64,000 bases of DNA from Eximiradius sp. (GTDB lineage: Bacteria > Bacteroidota > Ignavibacteria > Kapaibacteriales > UBA2268): the NCBI GenBank assembly GCA_937127445.1, contig CAKZLY010000018.1, positions 1-64,000 on the forward strand. The letters are read 5' to 3'. The notes under the pieces are model-generated. The model saw only the letters and a list, made by a program, of their open reading frames with translations. It searched no databases and was not told where the DNA came from. Both the position numbers and the translations under genes were made by a program. This document shows positions 1 to 8,369 of this stretch, piece by piece (the stretch's first letter is position 1; the number at the start of each line of letters is the position of its first letter).

Positions 1-312
1 TATCTTTCTATCTTTCTATCAAAATTCTAATTATTATTCTATTTTTAATGAGTATGTTACTATTTTTTATGTTTTTTATACGCTATTCTCAATTTCAAAT
101 AATATATACATCAAGACAGTAAATAGGTTATCTGGAAAAAGTAATTGTATAAAAAATATAGAGGAAATACTAGCTGGCATTGCGAATTTCAGTGCTGGAA
201 TTAACACACAATTTCAGGGTAATTCCAAGCACTGTAATTACTTATCCAACAAGGACATAGATAAAAACTCGAATAATTTAATTTAGTAATTATCAATAAA
301 GGAGGAAATGCT
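1..312. other. AT-rich region without a supported gene
   Basis: No convincing coding frame is seen here. The first 20 bases hold two and a half copies of an 8-base unit (tatctttc). The rest is AT-rich, apart from the hairpin at 185-239. The region could be the leader of the gene at 313, but no promoter can be named with confidence. Confidence 0.5.
185..239. repeat. Imperfect hairpin upstream of the orphan gene
   Basis: The left arm at 185-202 and the right arm at 221-239 are reverse complements over about 17 bases, with one bulge and one mismatch. The loop is about 18 bases. No T-run follows on the plus strand, so it does not look like a simple terminator. It lies 73 bases before the start codon at 313, so it may be a structured leader or a mobile-element remnant. 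Confidence 0.45.
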
Positions 313-717
313 ATGTCGATAAACACGCTTCCAAAGCTTAATGATGCAAATGCGAATGAATATTTCAAAACTATCGAATCAGATGCCATAGCATATGAAA
401 ATTTAAGTAGCGATATGATCAATAATTTTTTAGGAGCTATCGAAAGCAGATTTGTGATTACTAATTCTCAAAGAATTTACATAGAATCTTTTACTAGTCA
501 ACAAAAAGAGGCAATAGTATGTTCAGTTAAAACTATGGCTGATTATCTTAGAGAAGATCATTACGAAGGTAAAAAAGTCGTTCCAATGATTCAAGGTTTA
601 TCTGAACAACCACCACAACCAGTTAATAATATAAGCGTTAAAGCTGGAGCAAAAGTTGAAAAGGATTTTCAAACAGGTGCCACTAAAGGCCCTTTATTTA
701 TTGAAATAAGTTGTTAG
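313..717 (+). CDS. Hypothetical protein, 134 residues
   Basis: I do not recognise this protein. The ATG at 313 is preceded by a near-perfect Shine-Dalgarno sequence (aaaggagg, 299-306), which makes expression likely. No signal peptide, membrane segment or known motif is visible. The first 90 residues look globular and likely helical. The last 40 are Pro-, Gln-, Gly- and Lys-rich and probably flexible, ending in Cys as the final residue. It stands alone between the hairpin at 185-239 and the inverted-repeat element at 723-876, so it may be part of an accessory insertion. Function is unknown. Confidence 0.6.
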   Translation: MSINTLPKLNDANANEYFKTIESDAIAYENLSSDMINNFLGAIESRFVITNSQRIYIESFTSQQKEAIVCSVKTMADYLREDHYEGKKVVPMIQGLSEQPPQPVNNISVKAGAKVEKDFQTGATKGPLFIEISC

Positions 718-722
718 ATAAG

Positions 723-876
723 AAGGTAGCTGTCTCAAAAGGGCTTGAATTCCTGACTTTGATAATTATTCAAGCAGGAAAAACATCATCTCAATTGCAA
801 AAACTCAACCAGAGGCTTTTATAGATGTTGGCAGAAAAATAGATTTTGTACGATTTTACTTTTGAGACAGCCTTTT
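723..876. mobile_element. Short inverted-repeat element (MITE or insertion-sequence remnant)
   Basis: Imperfect inverted repeats lie at 723-741 and 859-876; the core CTGTCTCAAAAG is exact in both arms. They enclose about 117 bases. One inner frame stays open for about 37 codons and ends at a TGA inside the right arm, but I do not recognise the peptide. Ends of the GGCTGTCTCAAAAG type occur on insertion sequences, so a non-autonomous element or an internally deleted one fits. The alternative is a long-loop terminator for the gene at 313. Confidence 0.4.
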
Positions 877-906
877 ATAAAATACAATTAAAAAAAGGAC
901 AGAATT

Positions 907-1806
907 GTGCAAAAAACATTATTCATTTTGTTGATATTACTTTTATATTCTTGTTCATCAGGCAGTAAGATAACTATTTACGAACAAAGACAACTAATTA
1001 ATGATGAATTTATTTCTTTAGGTTTAATTATAAATTCTAAAGATACGCTTCTCAAGTATTCTTGTAATATTGTCCCCTATAATATTGATATTCCAGACAA
1101 TAAAGGTAATGTTGTAAGATATGTTCTATGGACACCTCCTTTTAATTTTGATAGATCAAAATTAGTTGTTATGATTCCTGGGATTAATTTGAGAAATCAA
1201 TTATTATATCCAATCGCATTTGAATTAATAAAAACAGGGCTTTCTGTATGTTTTATTAATCTTAGAGAAAGTGAAAATAGTCTAAATTCCAAACTAATTA
1301 GAGATACAACTAATCATGAAATTAATGACTTAATAAAATTTATAGACTTTTATAAAGAAGAATATACAGTCGACACTTTGAAACTTGCGCTCTATGGCAT
1401 TTCTTTGGGTGGTGTAATATGTTTAAACTATACAAATATTTCAAATGAAGATGTTAGGTTATTAATTACTGAAGGCTTACCATATAATTTAGAAGCCTCG
1501 AAAAAACGTTTAAAAATGAATAATAGATCAGATAGTGAAAACACACTAATTAATTTTTCGGCTGATAGACTTAAATTAAAAAATAACAAATCTACATTCG
1601 TTTTTTCGATTTGGGGAAAGGACGACCCAATAGTATCTTATGACGAAATACAAGCAACAATTTCTAAGCTAAAAGAACATTTTTCATTATTTAATTATAA
1701 AATCATTGACTCTCAACTACATACATTTAGGACAGCAATTAATGAAAATATGTATTATGAAATAAACAAACAAATAATTCAACACATTTTGTCACAAATA
1801 CAGTAA
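907..1806 (+). CDS. Lipoprotein of the alpha/beta-hydrolase fold
   Basis: The 299-residue product starts at GTG 907, with an aaagga ribosome site 8 bases upstream; no ATG precedes the signal peptide. A hydrophobic N-terminus ending in LLYSC places the lipidated Cys at about residue 16, so the protein is probably anchored in a membrane facing the periplasm or outside. The nucleophile elbow GISLGG (about residues 164-169), a WGKDDPIVS segment with the likely catalytic Asp, and a late SQLHTF His make a complete Ser-Asp-His triad. The fold resembles serine aminopeptidase/lysophospholipase-type hydrolases. The substrate cannot be deduced. It has no operon partner. Confidence 0.75.
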   Translation: MQKTLFILLILLLYSCSSGSKITIYEQRQLINDEFISLGLIINSKDTLLKYSCNIVPYNIDIPDNKGNVVRYVLWTPPFNFDRSKLVVMIPGINLRNQLLYPIAFELIKTGLSVCFINLRESENSLNSKLIRDTTNHEINDLIKFIDFYKEEYTVDTLKLALYGISLGGVICLNYTNISNEDVRLLITEGLPYNLEASKKRLKMNNRSDSENTLINFSADRLKLKNNKSTFVFSIWGKDDPIVSYDEIQATISKLKEHFSLFNYKIIDSQLHTFRTAINENMYYEINKQIIQHILSQIQ

Positions 1807-1886
1807 CAGAAATTATTTTATTAGCGTCGGTAATCATAATAAAATTATTACAACATCATTATTAATCTAATCAATATTGATGCTAA

Positions 1887-2141
1887 TCGGTTGAAAATTA
1901 TGTGAAGCGTTTGCAAAAGCTTGAATCAATTGCGGAGAGTTTCGAAGGTGTTGGTAAAACTTTTGCTATTCAGGCGGGGCGTGAAGTACGCGTAATTGTA
2001 GAACCAGAAAAGGTAGATGACAACACTGCTGATATTTTAGCTATTGAAATTGCGAAATGAATTGAAAACGAAATGGAATACCCTGGTCAAATCAAAGTTA
2101 CTGTTATCAGAGAAAAAAGAAGCGTTAGCATTGCTAAATAA
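1887..2141 (+). pseudogene. rny: 3' remnant of ribonuclease Y
   Basis: The translation carries the typical RNase Y C-terminus: [18 protein letters not shown], then [14 protein letters not shown], then EYPGQIKVTVIRE and a final SIAK before TAA at 2139-2141. The KH and HD domains and the membrane anchor are absent. A TGA at 2058-2060 breaks the frame where the family normally has Lys. Just upstream (about 1884) a TAA and an apparent frameshift end the recognisable homology. The remnant keeps its own terminator. TGA serves as a normal stop elsewhere in the window, for example at 7015, so readthrough is unlikely. An intact rny presumably lies outside the window, or turnover relies on RNase G. Confidence 0.8.
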
Positions 2142-2164
2142 ATTAGTTTTAATATTACCAAGAA

Positions 2165-2196
2165 GCAGCCTACAATTTTGTAAGGCTGCTTTTTTG
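2165..2196 (+). terminator. Rho-independent terminator
   Basis: An 8-pair stem (agcagcct / aggctgct) with extra loop pairing is followed by six T residues. It lies 23 bases after the stop of the RNase Y remnant and presumably served the intact gene. Confidence 0.85.
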
Positions 2197-2290
2197 TAAT
2201 GATTTTGAGATGATGAATAATTTTTATCTTAAAGTTAATATTCGTAATTTTGTGGTCTTTAATTTTTTTAATTTTTATTAAAACAAAGAT

Positions 2291-3392
2291 ATGTTTGAGC
2301 CACAAAAAGAAAAATTAGATGAGTTAAAACCGAGGTTAGAGAACCTACGGAGGTTTCTTTGACATTGACGTTAAAAAAGAAAAAATTGCAATACTAAAAG
2401 AAGAAACGCATAGAAATGATTTCTGGGATGACCCCAATGCAGCAAAAAAAACGATGCTAGAAATTTCTGACTTATCGGAATGGATGGATGAATATGAAAA
2501 AGCGGAGCAATTATTCCAAAATGCTGCTGCTTTTTTAGAATTGGCAGTTGAGGCAGAAGATGCGTCTCTGGAAAATGAACTGAATGCTGAAATTTCTCAA
2601 TTTGAGAAATTCATAGAGGAACTTGAAATAAAAAATATGCTTTCTGGTGCTGATGACACAAAATCAGCAATACTTACAATTCATTCGGGAGCAGGTGGCA
2701 CAGAAGCCCAGGACTGGGCAGAAATGTTAATGCGTATGTACACTCGCTGGGCTGAACGCCACAATTACAAAGTGTATTTGCTCGATGAACTCGAAGGTGA
2801 TGGAGCTGGAATTAAGTCTGCAACTTTAGAGATTAACGGCAAGTATGCGTACGGATATTTGAAGGCTGAAAATGGAGTACATCGATTAGTTCGAATATCA
2901 CCTTTCGACTCAAATGCACGAAGGCATACATCATTTGCCTCTGTATTTGTATATCCAGAAATTGATGATGATGTGGAAATAGAGATAAATCCCGCCGATA
3001 TTGAGATGGAAACATTTCGTTCTGGCGGCAAAGGTGGACAAAATGTAAACAAAGTCGAAACAGCTGTTCGTTTACGGCATATTCCAACAGGAATTGTTGT
3101 TGCTTGCCAACAGGAACGTTCGCAATTCCAAAATCGCGAGCGAGCAATGAAAATGCTAAAATCAAGACTTTACCAAAAGAAAAGAGAAGAAGAAGAAGCT
3201 GCTCGCGCTGCTATTGAAGGAACTAAAAAGAAAATCGAATGGGGCAGCCAAATTCGCTCTTATGTTTTCCAACCGTATACAATGGTTAATGATCATAGAA
3301 CTGAGCTCAAACGAACAGATATTCAAGCAGTGATGGATGGAGACCTTGATGATTTTATCAAAGCGTATTTATTAAGTGATGTGAATCAATAG
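2291..3392 (+). CDS. prfB: Peptide chain release factor 2, with programmed +1 frameshift
   Basis: RF2 reads UGA and UAA stops and triggers peptide release. Translation begins at ATG 2291 and runs 23 codons to an in-frame TGA (2360-2362). It resumes in the +1 frame at GAC 2361 and ends at TAG 3390-3392, giving about 366 residues, the usual RF2 length. The release motif GGQ lies in [13 protein letters not shown]. The stop-recognition tripeptide SPF is present in [15 protein letters not shown], which separates RF2 from RF1. An ATG at 2454 opens an uninterrupted frame but would lose about 50 N-terminal residues. The gdx gene follows directly, probably by translational coupling. Confidence 0.96.
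2349..2363 (+). promoter_or_regulatory. RF2 autoregulatory frameshift site
   Basis: The slippery CTT codon is followed by TGA and C (CTTTGAC, 2357-2363). A Shine-Dalgarno-like GGAGG (2349-2353) lies three bases before the CTT. This is the canonical arrangement: when RF2 is scarce the ribosome stalls at UGA and slips +1, making more RF2. Confidence 0.95.
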
Positions 3393-3394
3393 TG

Positions 3395-3712
3395 ATGCAC
3401 TGGTTTTATTTGCTATTGGCTGGAATTTTTGAAATTGGGTGGCCTGTTGGTTTTAAACTATCGCAAGTAACCTCTTTCAGATATTTGTGGATAGTATTCA
3501 GCGTTGTTAGTATGGGATTGAGTGGATACTTTCTCTGGCTTGCTCAAAGGCAAATACCAATCGGAACTGCTTATGCAATCTGGACAGGGATAGGTGCTAT
3601 TGGAACTTTTACAATAGGAGTAGTATTTTTTAAAGATACAGCAAGTTTGCTGAAAGTCATTTCGATTTTTCTAATTATTGCAGGTATTGTTGGCTTAAAG
3701 GTTGCAAATTAA
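3395..3712 (+). CDS. gdx: SMR-family exporter, guanidinium (Gdx/SugE) type
   Basis: This 105-residue protein has four predicted membrane helices, as expected for a small multidrug resistance transporter that works as an antiparallel dimer. The essential Glu of helix 1 is present (AGIFEIGW). The GTAYAIWTGIGAIGT stretch in helix 3 is the hallmark of the SugE/Gdx subgroup, which exports guanidinium, rather than the EmrE subgroup. A GTG at 3392 overlaps the prfB stop and ATG 3395 follows at once; I prefer the ATG. No guanidine riboswitch lies between the two genes. It ends in a 4-base convergent overlap with the next gene. Confidence 0.88.
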   Translation: MHWFYLLLAGIFEIGWPVGFKLSQVTSFRYLWIVFSVVSMGLSGYFLWLAQRQIPIGTAYAIWTGIGAIGTFTIGVVFFKDTASLLKVISIFLIIAGIVGLKVAN

Positions 3713-4182
3713 AAAATCATAGACTTCATTTTGACAAAACTGAGTTGGCTTGGATAGGTCTGAGCAATTTTATATACACCGTTCTCTATCGCAACATCAA
3801 TGGTGAATTTTCTACTGATTTTTTTGCATTCATAATTAATGGTTCCGCGATAAATCCATTTATTTTCTTTATCAATCATTTTAATAAAAATACCTGATGT
3901 AAGCGACATTTTGCACAGCTCACCAAAATAATTTTTATTATTTATTTGTGCAGTTTTGTACTCATCGAAACTGTGCTTTGATTTGTAGCTAACTGTGGTG
4001 TAAAGTTTATATGCTTTTTCATAATCGCTATTAGCAATCAATTCAGAATATGGTTTGATTAACTTGTTGAAAATATCCGGCGAGATGTCGTTATTTAATT
4101 TTTGAAAAGATTTAAAAGAAAAATATGATATAATTAGAATTGCTATGAGGGTTGCCGTGCCAATGATATAAATTTGTTTCAT
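3709..4182 (-). CDS. Hypothetical single-pass membrane protein
   Basis: The 157-residue product has an N-terminal membrane helix (residues 4-23) and no cleavage motif, then a soluble domain likely outside the cytoplasm. The soluble part resembles small NTF2-like or DUF4878/DUF3887-type domains in its early helix with a DYEKAYKLYT-like segment and late beta strands, but I cannot name a family. Three Cys residues are present. It stands alone, convergent with gdx (4-base overlap) and divergent from the S9 peptidase gene. Function is unknown. Confidence 0.65.
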   Translation of the reverse strand: MKQIYIIGTATLIAILIISYFSFKSFQKLNNDISPDIFNKLIKPYSELIANSDYEKAYKLYTTVSYKSKHSFDEYKTAQINNKNYFGELCKMSLTSGIFIKMIDKENKWIYRGTINYECKKISRKFTIDVAIENGVYKIAQTYPSQLSFVKMKSMIF

Positions 4183-4272
4183 CGTAAATAAAAGATTTGT
4201 TTAGACTAACTTTAAAAATACGATTATTTTTTTTATTTTGAAATAAATTTAATCACTAAAAAGGATTATTGA

Positions 4273-7017
4273 ATGAAAATAGCGAAAAATTTGGTATTTG
4301 TATTATTATTGGTGATAATTCCAGTTACTGCTTTCTCGCAAAAGAAGAAACCCTACACTTTTGAAGATGCAATGAAGTTCAAGTTAATAAGAGAAACTAC
4401 ATTATCGCAGAATGGCAAATGGCTTGCATATACATTAGTGCCGGACAGAGGAGACCGTACGCTCATTATTCAATCACTCGAAGATACAGCAAAATTTATT
4501 TATGAACGTGGTTCTAAATCAAAACTGTCGCCTACAACTAACTGGGCAGCCTTTGAAATTCTCCCTAAACAAATCGAAATTGAAAATGCTGGAAAAAAAG
4601 AAAAGCCAAAAAACAAGTTCGGGATAATGAATTTGTTTAATGGACGAGTAGTCGAAAGAGAAACTGTAAAATCTTATGAATTTTCGAACGATGGTCGATG
4701 GTTAGCTTTTTTATATGAAGGCAATGAGGAAAAAGATAAGAAACTAAAAGATAAAATTGTAGGTTCACAACTTAATTTACGTCATTTACAAAGTGGAACA
4801 GAAATAAGAATTGACTATGTCACTGAGTATTTATTCGACAGTTTGAGCAATTATATTTTTTATACAATTTCAACAAAATCTGGGAATGGTGATGGTTTAT
4901 ATTACAGGAATTTGAATCAGGATTTTGCACCTGAATACGAAATAATTTCCAAAAATAACATTCATATTTGCAATTTATCATGGAACGAAAATGTTCAGAA
5001 ACTGGCTTTTTGCTGCTCATCTGAACTGGATAATAGTGGAAAGCCTAAAAATTATTCAGTTTATATGTGGGACAAAGAGCAAGCGAGAGAGATTGTTCCT
5101 ACAAAATTAATTACTAATAATTATTATATTCCACAAGTAAACGAATTAAGTTGGAGCTATGATGGAAACAAATTGTATTTTGGAATTAAGCCAATCACTG
5201 AAAAATACGACACAAAGCAAGATTTTTCAAACTTCAATGATACAACATTTTACAATATTGATAGTATTGCACGTCGTGCTGATTTATATCTTTGGCATTG
5301 GGACGATCCATTAATAATGTCGCATCAGAAAATTAGCTGGAATAAGTTCAAAGATAGATATTTTTTGAGTGTGTTCGATTTGACAAAAAATGCATTTCAT
5401 CAGCTCGGAGATAGTATAATCAATAGAGTATTTATTCCCAAAAACAACGATTATACAATAGCGTATAGCGAAACACCTTATTATAAAGAAAAAACTTGGT
5501 ATGGCGATATTTTTGACCTTTACTTGATTAATCTTAACAATGGAGAAAAAAGAATTATTCAGAAACGAATTGAAGAGAATGCATATATATCACCTAATGG
5601 GAAATATATTGTTTATTATTACCAAAAAAACTGGTATTTATATGATATATTAAATAATATTTCAAAAAATATAACAAAGGATCTTGAAGGTAAGTTTTTC
5701 GATATAGAGTTTGATATGCCAAGCAGCGTCCCATCGAACGGGTTTGGCTGCTGGCTCGATAGCGGAAATTCATTTATTATTTATGATTGGTATGATTTAT
5801 GGAAATTTGATTGTGCAAACGGCAGTGGATATAATTTGACAAATGGAATTGGAAATAAAGAAAAGATAAGTTTTAGAATTCGTAATATCTGGGCAGACAA
5901 AGAATTTTACTCTGAAACCGATACATTAATTTTACAAGGATATAATAATTATACTAAAATTCAAGGAATTTATACTTTTATACTCCAAAACAATGAACTC
6001 AGAAAGAACTTGGTTGAACAAGAGAAGAAATTCACAGTGATTGGTAAACCACGTTATGACAATAAATTTTTGTTTACACGAGAAAATTACGTGGAATATC
6101 CTGATTATTGGTTATCCTTGAATTTGAATTTTACAGACACAAGAAAAATAACAGATGCTAATCCTGAAATTGCAGAATATGAATGGGGAACAACGGAAAT
6201 TATACGTTGGACTAACTCGCGTGGGGATAGTTTGGATGGTTTTATTATTAAGCCATATAACTTTAATCCCAAAAGGTGTTATCCAGTATATGTATATTTT
6301 TACGAAAGATTTTCAGATAGAACCTATAATTTTAATCCACCGATGCTAACGCATCGCCCGATATCACAGGTATATAACTCATCGGGTTATCTAATGTTTC
6401 TACCTGATATAAAGTACTACATCGGCAATCCCGGATTTGATGCATTAGATGCTATTATAACTGGTGCAAGACGGCTAATTGAACTTGGCATAGCAGATTC
6501 AACAAGGTTCTGTATTCAAGGGCATTCTTGGAGCGGCTATCAAACAGCATTTATCGTAACTCAGACAGATTTTTTCAAAGCAGCTTGCGCAGGAGCACCA
6601 GTTGGAAATATGACGAGCGCGTACGGACAAATTCGGCTTGAATCAGGGCTTACTAGACAATTTCAATATGAAGCGCAGCAAAGCCGTATTGGGGGCACCT
6701 TATGGGATAGTTTAGATAATTATATACGCAACTCCCCTATTTTCAGTGCAAATAAAGCTACAACTCCACTTTTAATAATGTTTGGAGATATAGACGAAGC
6801 TGTGCCTTGGCAACAAGGAATCGAACTTTATATGGCATATCGTAGGCTTGGGAAAAATGCAATATTTTTGCAGTATGAGAATGAACCACATCATCCTCGT
6901 CGTTATCAGAACAAACTTGACTATTCAATAAAAATGAAAGAATTCTTCGACCATTATGTTTTAGGAAAGCCGGCACCAGAATGGATAACGAAAGGAATAC
7001 CGTATAAAGGAAATTGA
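4273..7017 (+). CDS. Secreted S9-family (prolyl oligopeptidase) peptidase
   Basis: This 914-residue serine peptidase probably trims peptides in the periplasm or outside. Residues 1-22 form a signal peptide ending AFSQ. Residues about 30-640 form the beta-propeller region typical of the family, with repeated WSYDGNKLYF-like blades. The C-terminal alpha/beta-hydrolase domain carries Ser752 in GHSWSGYQ, Asp841 in GDIDEAVPW and His873/874 in NEPHHPRR. The nucleophile elbow has Ser where most relatives have Gly (GHSWGG). An aagga ribosome site precedes ATG 4273. It is transcribed alone and followed by the hairpin at 7039-7073. Confidence 0.88.
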   Translation: MKIAKNLVFVLLLVIIPVTAFSQKKKPYTFEDAMKFKLIRETTLSQNGKWLAYTLVPDRGDRTLIIQSLEDTAKFIYERGSKSKLSPTTNWAAFEILPKQIEIENAGKKEKPKNKFGIMNLFNGRVVERETVKSYEFSNDGRWLAFLYEGNEEKDKKLKDKIVGSQLNLRHLQSGTEIRIDYVTEYLFDSLSNYIFYTISTKSGNGDGLYYRNLNQDFAPEYEIISKNNIHICNLSWNENVQKLAFCCSSELDNSGKPKNYSVYMWDKEQAREIVPTKLITNNYYIPQVNELSWSYDGNKLYFGIKPITEKYDTKQDFSNFNDTTFYNIDSIARRADLYLWHWDDPLIMSHQKISWNKFKDRYFLSVFDLTKNAFHQLGDSIINRVFIPKNNDYTIAYSETPYYKEKTWYGDIFDLYLINLNNGEKRIIQKRIEENAYISPNGKYIVYYYQKNWYLYDILNNISKNITKDLEGKFFDIEFDMPSSVPSNGFGCWLDSGNSFIIYDWYDLWKFDCANGSGYNLTNGIGNKEKISFRIRNIWADKEFYSETDTLILQGYNNYTKIQGIYTFILQNNELRKNLVEQEKKFTVIGKPRYDNKFLFTRENYVEYPDYWLSLNLNFTDTRKITDANPEIAEYEWGTTEIIRWTNSRGDSLDGFIIKPYNFNPKRCYPVYVYFYERFSDRTYNFNPPMLTHRPISQVYNSSGYLMFLPDIKYYIGNPGFDALDAIITGARRLIELGIADSTRFCIQGHSWSGYQTAFIVTQTDFFKAACAGAPVGNMTSAYGQIRLESGLTRQFQYEAQQSRIGGTLWDSLDNYIRNSPIFSANKATTPLLIMFGDIDEAVPWQQGIELYMAYRRLGKNAIFLQYENEPHHPRRYQNKLDYSIKMKEFFDHYVLGKPAPEWITKGIPYKGN

Positions 7018-7038
7018 TAGTAGAGGATTTTCTAATGT

Positions 7039-7073
7039 GGGGCTGTCTCAAAAGAGCAGCTCCCTTATTTTTT
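7039..7073. terminator. Hairpin terminator between convergent genes
   Basis: An imperfect 11-base stem (ggggctgtctc / gagcagctccc, loop aaaa) is followed by a T-rich tract (ttattttttcc). It ends the S9 peptidase transcript. The first 14 bases from 7041 repeat the end sequence of the element at 723-876. Confidence 0.7.
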
Positions 7074-7131
7074 CCTATTATAATTATAATTTAGCTCATA
7101 ATGTTAGAAATATCACAAAATGCAGTAAAAT

Positions 7132-8358
7132 TTACTCTAATAATTTAATATCAGGTATGGAACTTCCTGCAAGACCTTTTATCGAACCATATAAATTAAC
7201 TGCATTAGCAAGAATTTTCTCGAACTGTTTTTCGCGTTCCTTCCAAATTTTCATAACCTTGTTTTTTTCGTCTATGTAGCTTTTTTGAAGGTCGTTGAAC
7301 CCATTAATAATTGCTTCGAAAGTATCGGCAAATTCTCTACTTGTAAGGTAATTATAAACAAGTTCCATTTTGCTTTCTCTATTGACGTTTACAATAGAGG
7401 CATTATAAATTTGAATTAACATAAGTCTTAATACATTTGCAAAAGCGCGAATTTCCGAAAATGGACAGACCCAAACACCATCCTCGAAAAAGTATCTATC
7501 TTTGCCTTCGGGCATTGCTTGCGTTACCAGAACTAAAACATCTGCTTTTGCTTCTAAATTATCTTCTTTAAGTTTAGAAATCCAGCCTTTGTCATAATTT
7601 TTAGTTCGTTTACTCTCATAATAGATTTTACCACATTCTTTTCCAATATTATTTCGCACAACCTGAATTATATCACCGCCACGTTGTCCTTTTTTCACTT
7701 CTTGAATCTCATCCAACGGAAATAGTTCTCCAAGCATGTCTTCTAAAAATAGCTCCTGAACTTCACCTTGAAGTTGCATAGAGCCTTGTTCCGCACGACG
7801 ACAAGCGTCTTCAAGTTTTGCTGTTAAATCTTCGATGGTTTTTTCTTGTTCTTTGAGTTTGAGCAAAAAGTTGTCTTCGTATTGTTTGCGTAATTTTTCC
7901 CGCTCTAAACGAATATTTTCAGTAAGTTTCCTCTCAAATTCAAGTTGTAATCGAGACTCGATTTCTTGCTTTTCACGTTTCAAACGTTCAATTTCGGTTA
8001 AAGCGTTGTTAAGTTCAGCAATTTTCAGAGATTTTTCAGTTAATTCTTGTTTTAGAGTTTCAATCTGATTTTTGTTTTCGCTATAAATTTGAAGTTTCAA
8101 GTTTTCTTCAAGTTGTATTTTTTCGTCTGAAAGACGTTTTTCGACTTGTTCTTGTACAATCTGATTTAGGCGAAATTTTTCAGTTTCAATTTCTCTACGC
8201 TCATTTTCCAGTAGTTCAATTGCTTGCTTGAATTGCTGATCTTTTTTCTGAGCTTCAAGTTCGTATTGATTTTTTAATGTTTGCTCGATTTGCGAATAAA
8301 GAGCCTTGCTTACATCAATTTTAGCACCACAAACCTGACAAATCACGAAATTGTCCAT
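7132..8358 (-). CDS. DUF2130 protein: zinc-ribbon start, coiled coil, PD-(D/E)XK nuclease-like domain
   Basis: The longest frame begins at TTG 8373, but ATG 8358 has a gagg ribosome site, giving 408 residues. A CxxC (CQVCG) at the N-terminus suggests half of a metal site. Residues about 25-195 are a long charged coiled coil rich in Glu, Lys, Gln and Leu. The C-terminal part is the DUF2130 region. Asp229 (RGGDII) and Glu248-x-Lys250 (YYESKRTKN) fit the PD-(D/E)XK nuclease core. The substrate is unknown; the coiled coil suggests oligomerisation or a scaffold. It closes the nine-gene minus-strand run, 11 bases after the DUF302 gene, though its link to glycan synthesis is unclear. Confidence 0.82.
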   Translation of the reverse strand: MDNFVICQVCGAKIDVSKALYSQIEQTLKNQYELEAQKKDQQFKQAIELLENERREIETEKFRLNQIVQEQVEKRLSDEKIQLEENLKLQIYSENKNQIETLKQELTEKSLKIAELNNALTEIERLKREKQEIESRLQLEFERKLTENIRLEREKLRKQYEDNFLLKLKEQEKTIEDLTAKLEDACRRAEQGSMQLQGEVQELFLEDMLGELFPLDEIQEVKKGQRGGDIIQVVRNNIGKECGKIYYESKRTKNYDKGWISKLKEDNLEAKADVLVLVTQAMPEGKDRYFFEDGVWVCPFSEIRAFANVLRLMLIQIYNASIVNVNRESKMELVYNYLTSREFADTFEAIINGFNDLQKSYIDEKNKVMKIWKEREKQFEKILANAVNLYGSIKGLAGSSIPDIKLLE

Positions 8359-8369
8359 ATTAGCCTCTA

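Noticed and set aside
1..20. CRISPR- or microsatellite-like repeat at the left edge
   Set aside because: Only two and a half copies of an 8-base unit are visible, too few for any claim.
2058..2060. Recoded TGA (readthrough) in the RNase Y remnant
   Set aside because: TGA ends intact genes elsewhere in the window and RF2 is present. The upstream frame is also broken, so decay is simpler.
2454..3392. Start of prfB at ATG 2454
   Set aside because: It loses the N-terminus of RF2, while the frameshift from ATG 2291 restores the full-length protein exactly.
3360..3394. Guanidine riboswitch before gdx
   Set aside because: The region is prfB coding sequence with no conserved ykkC-type elements.
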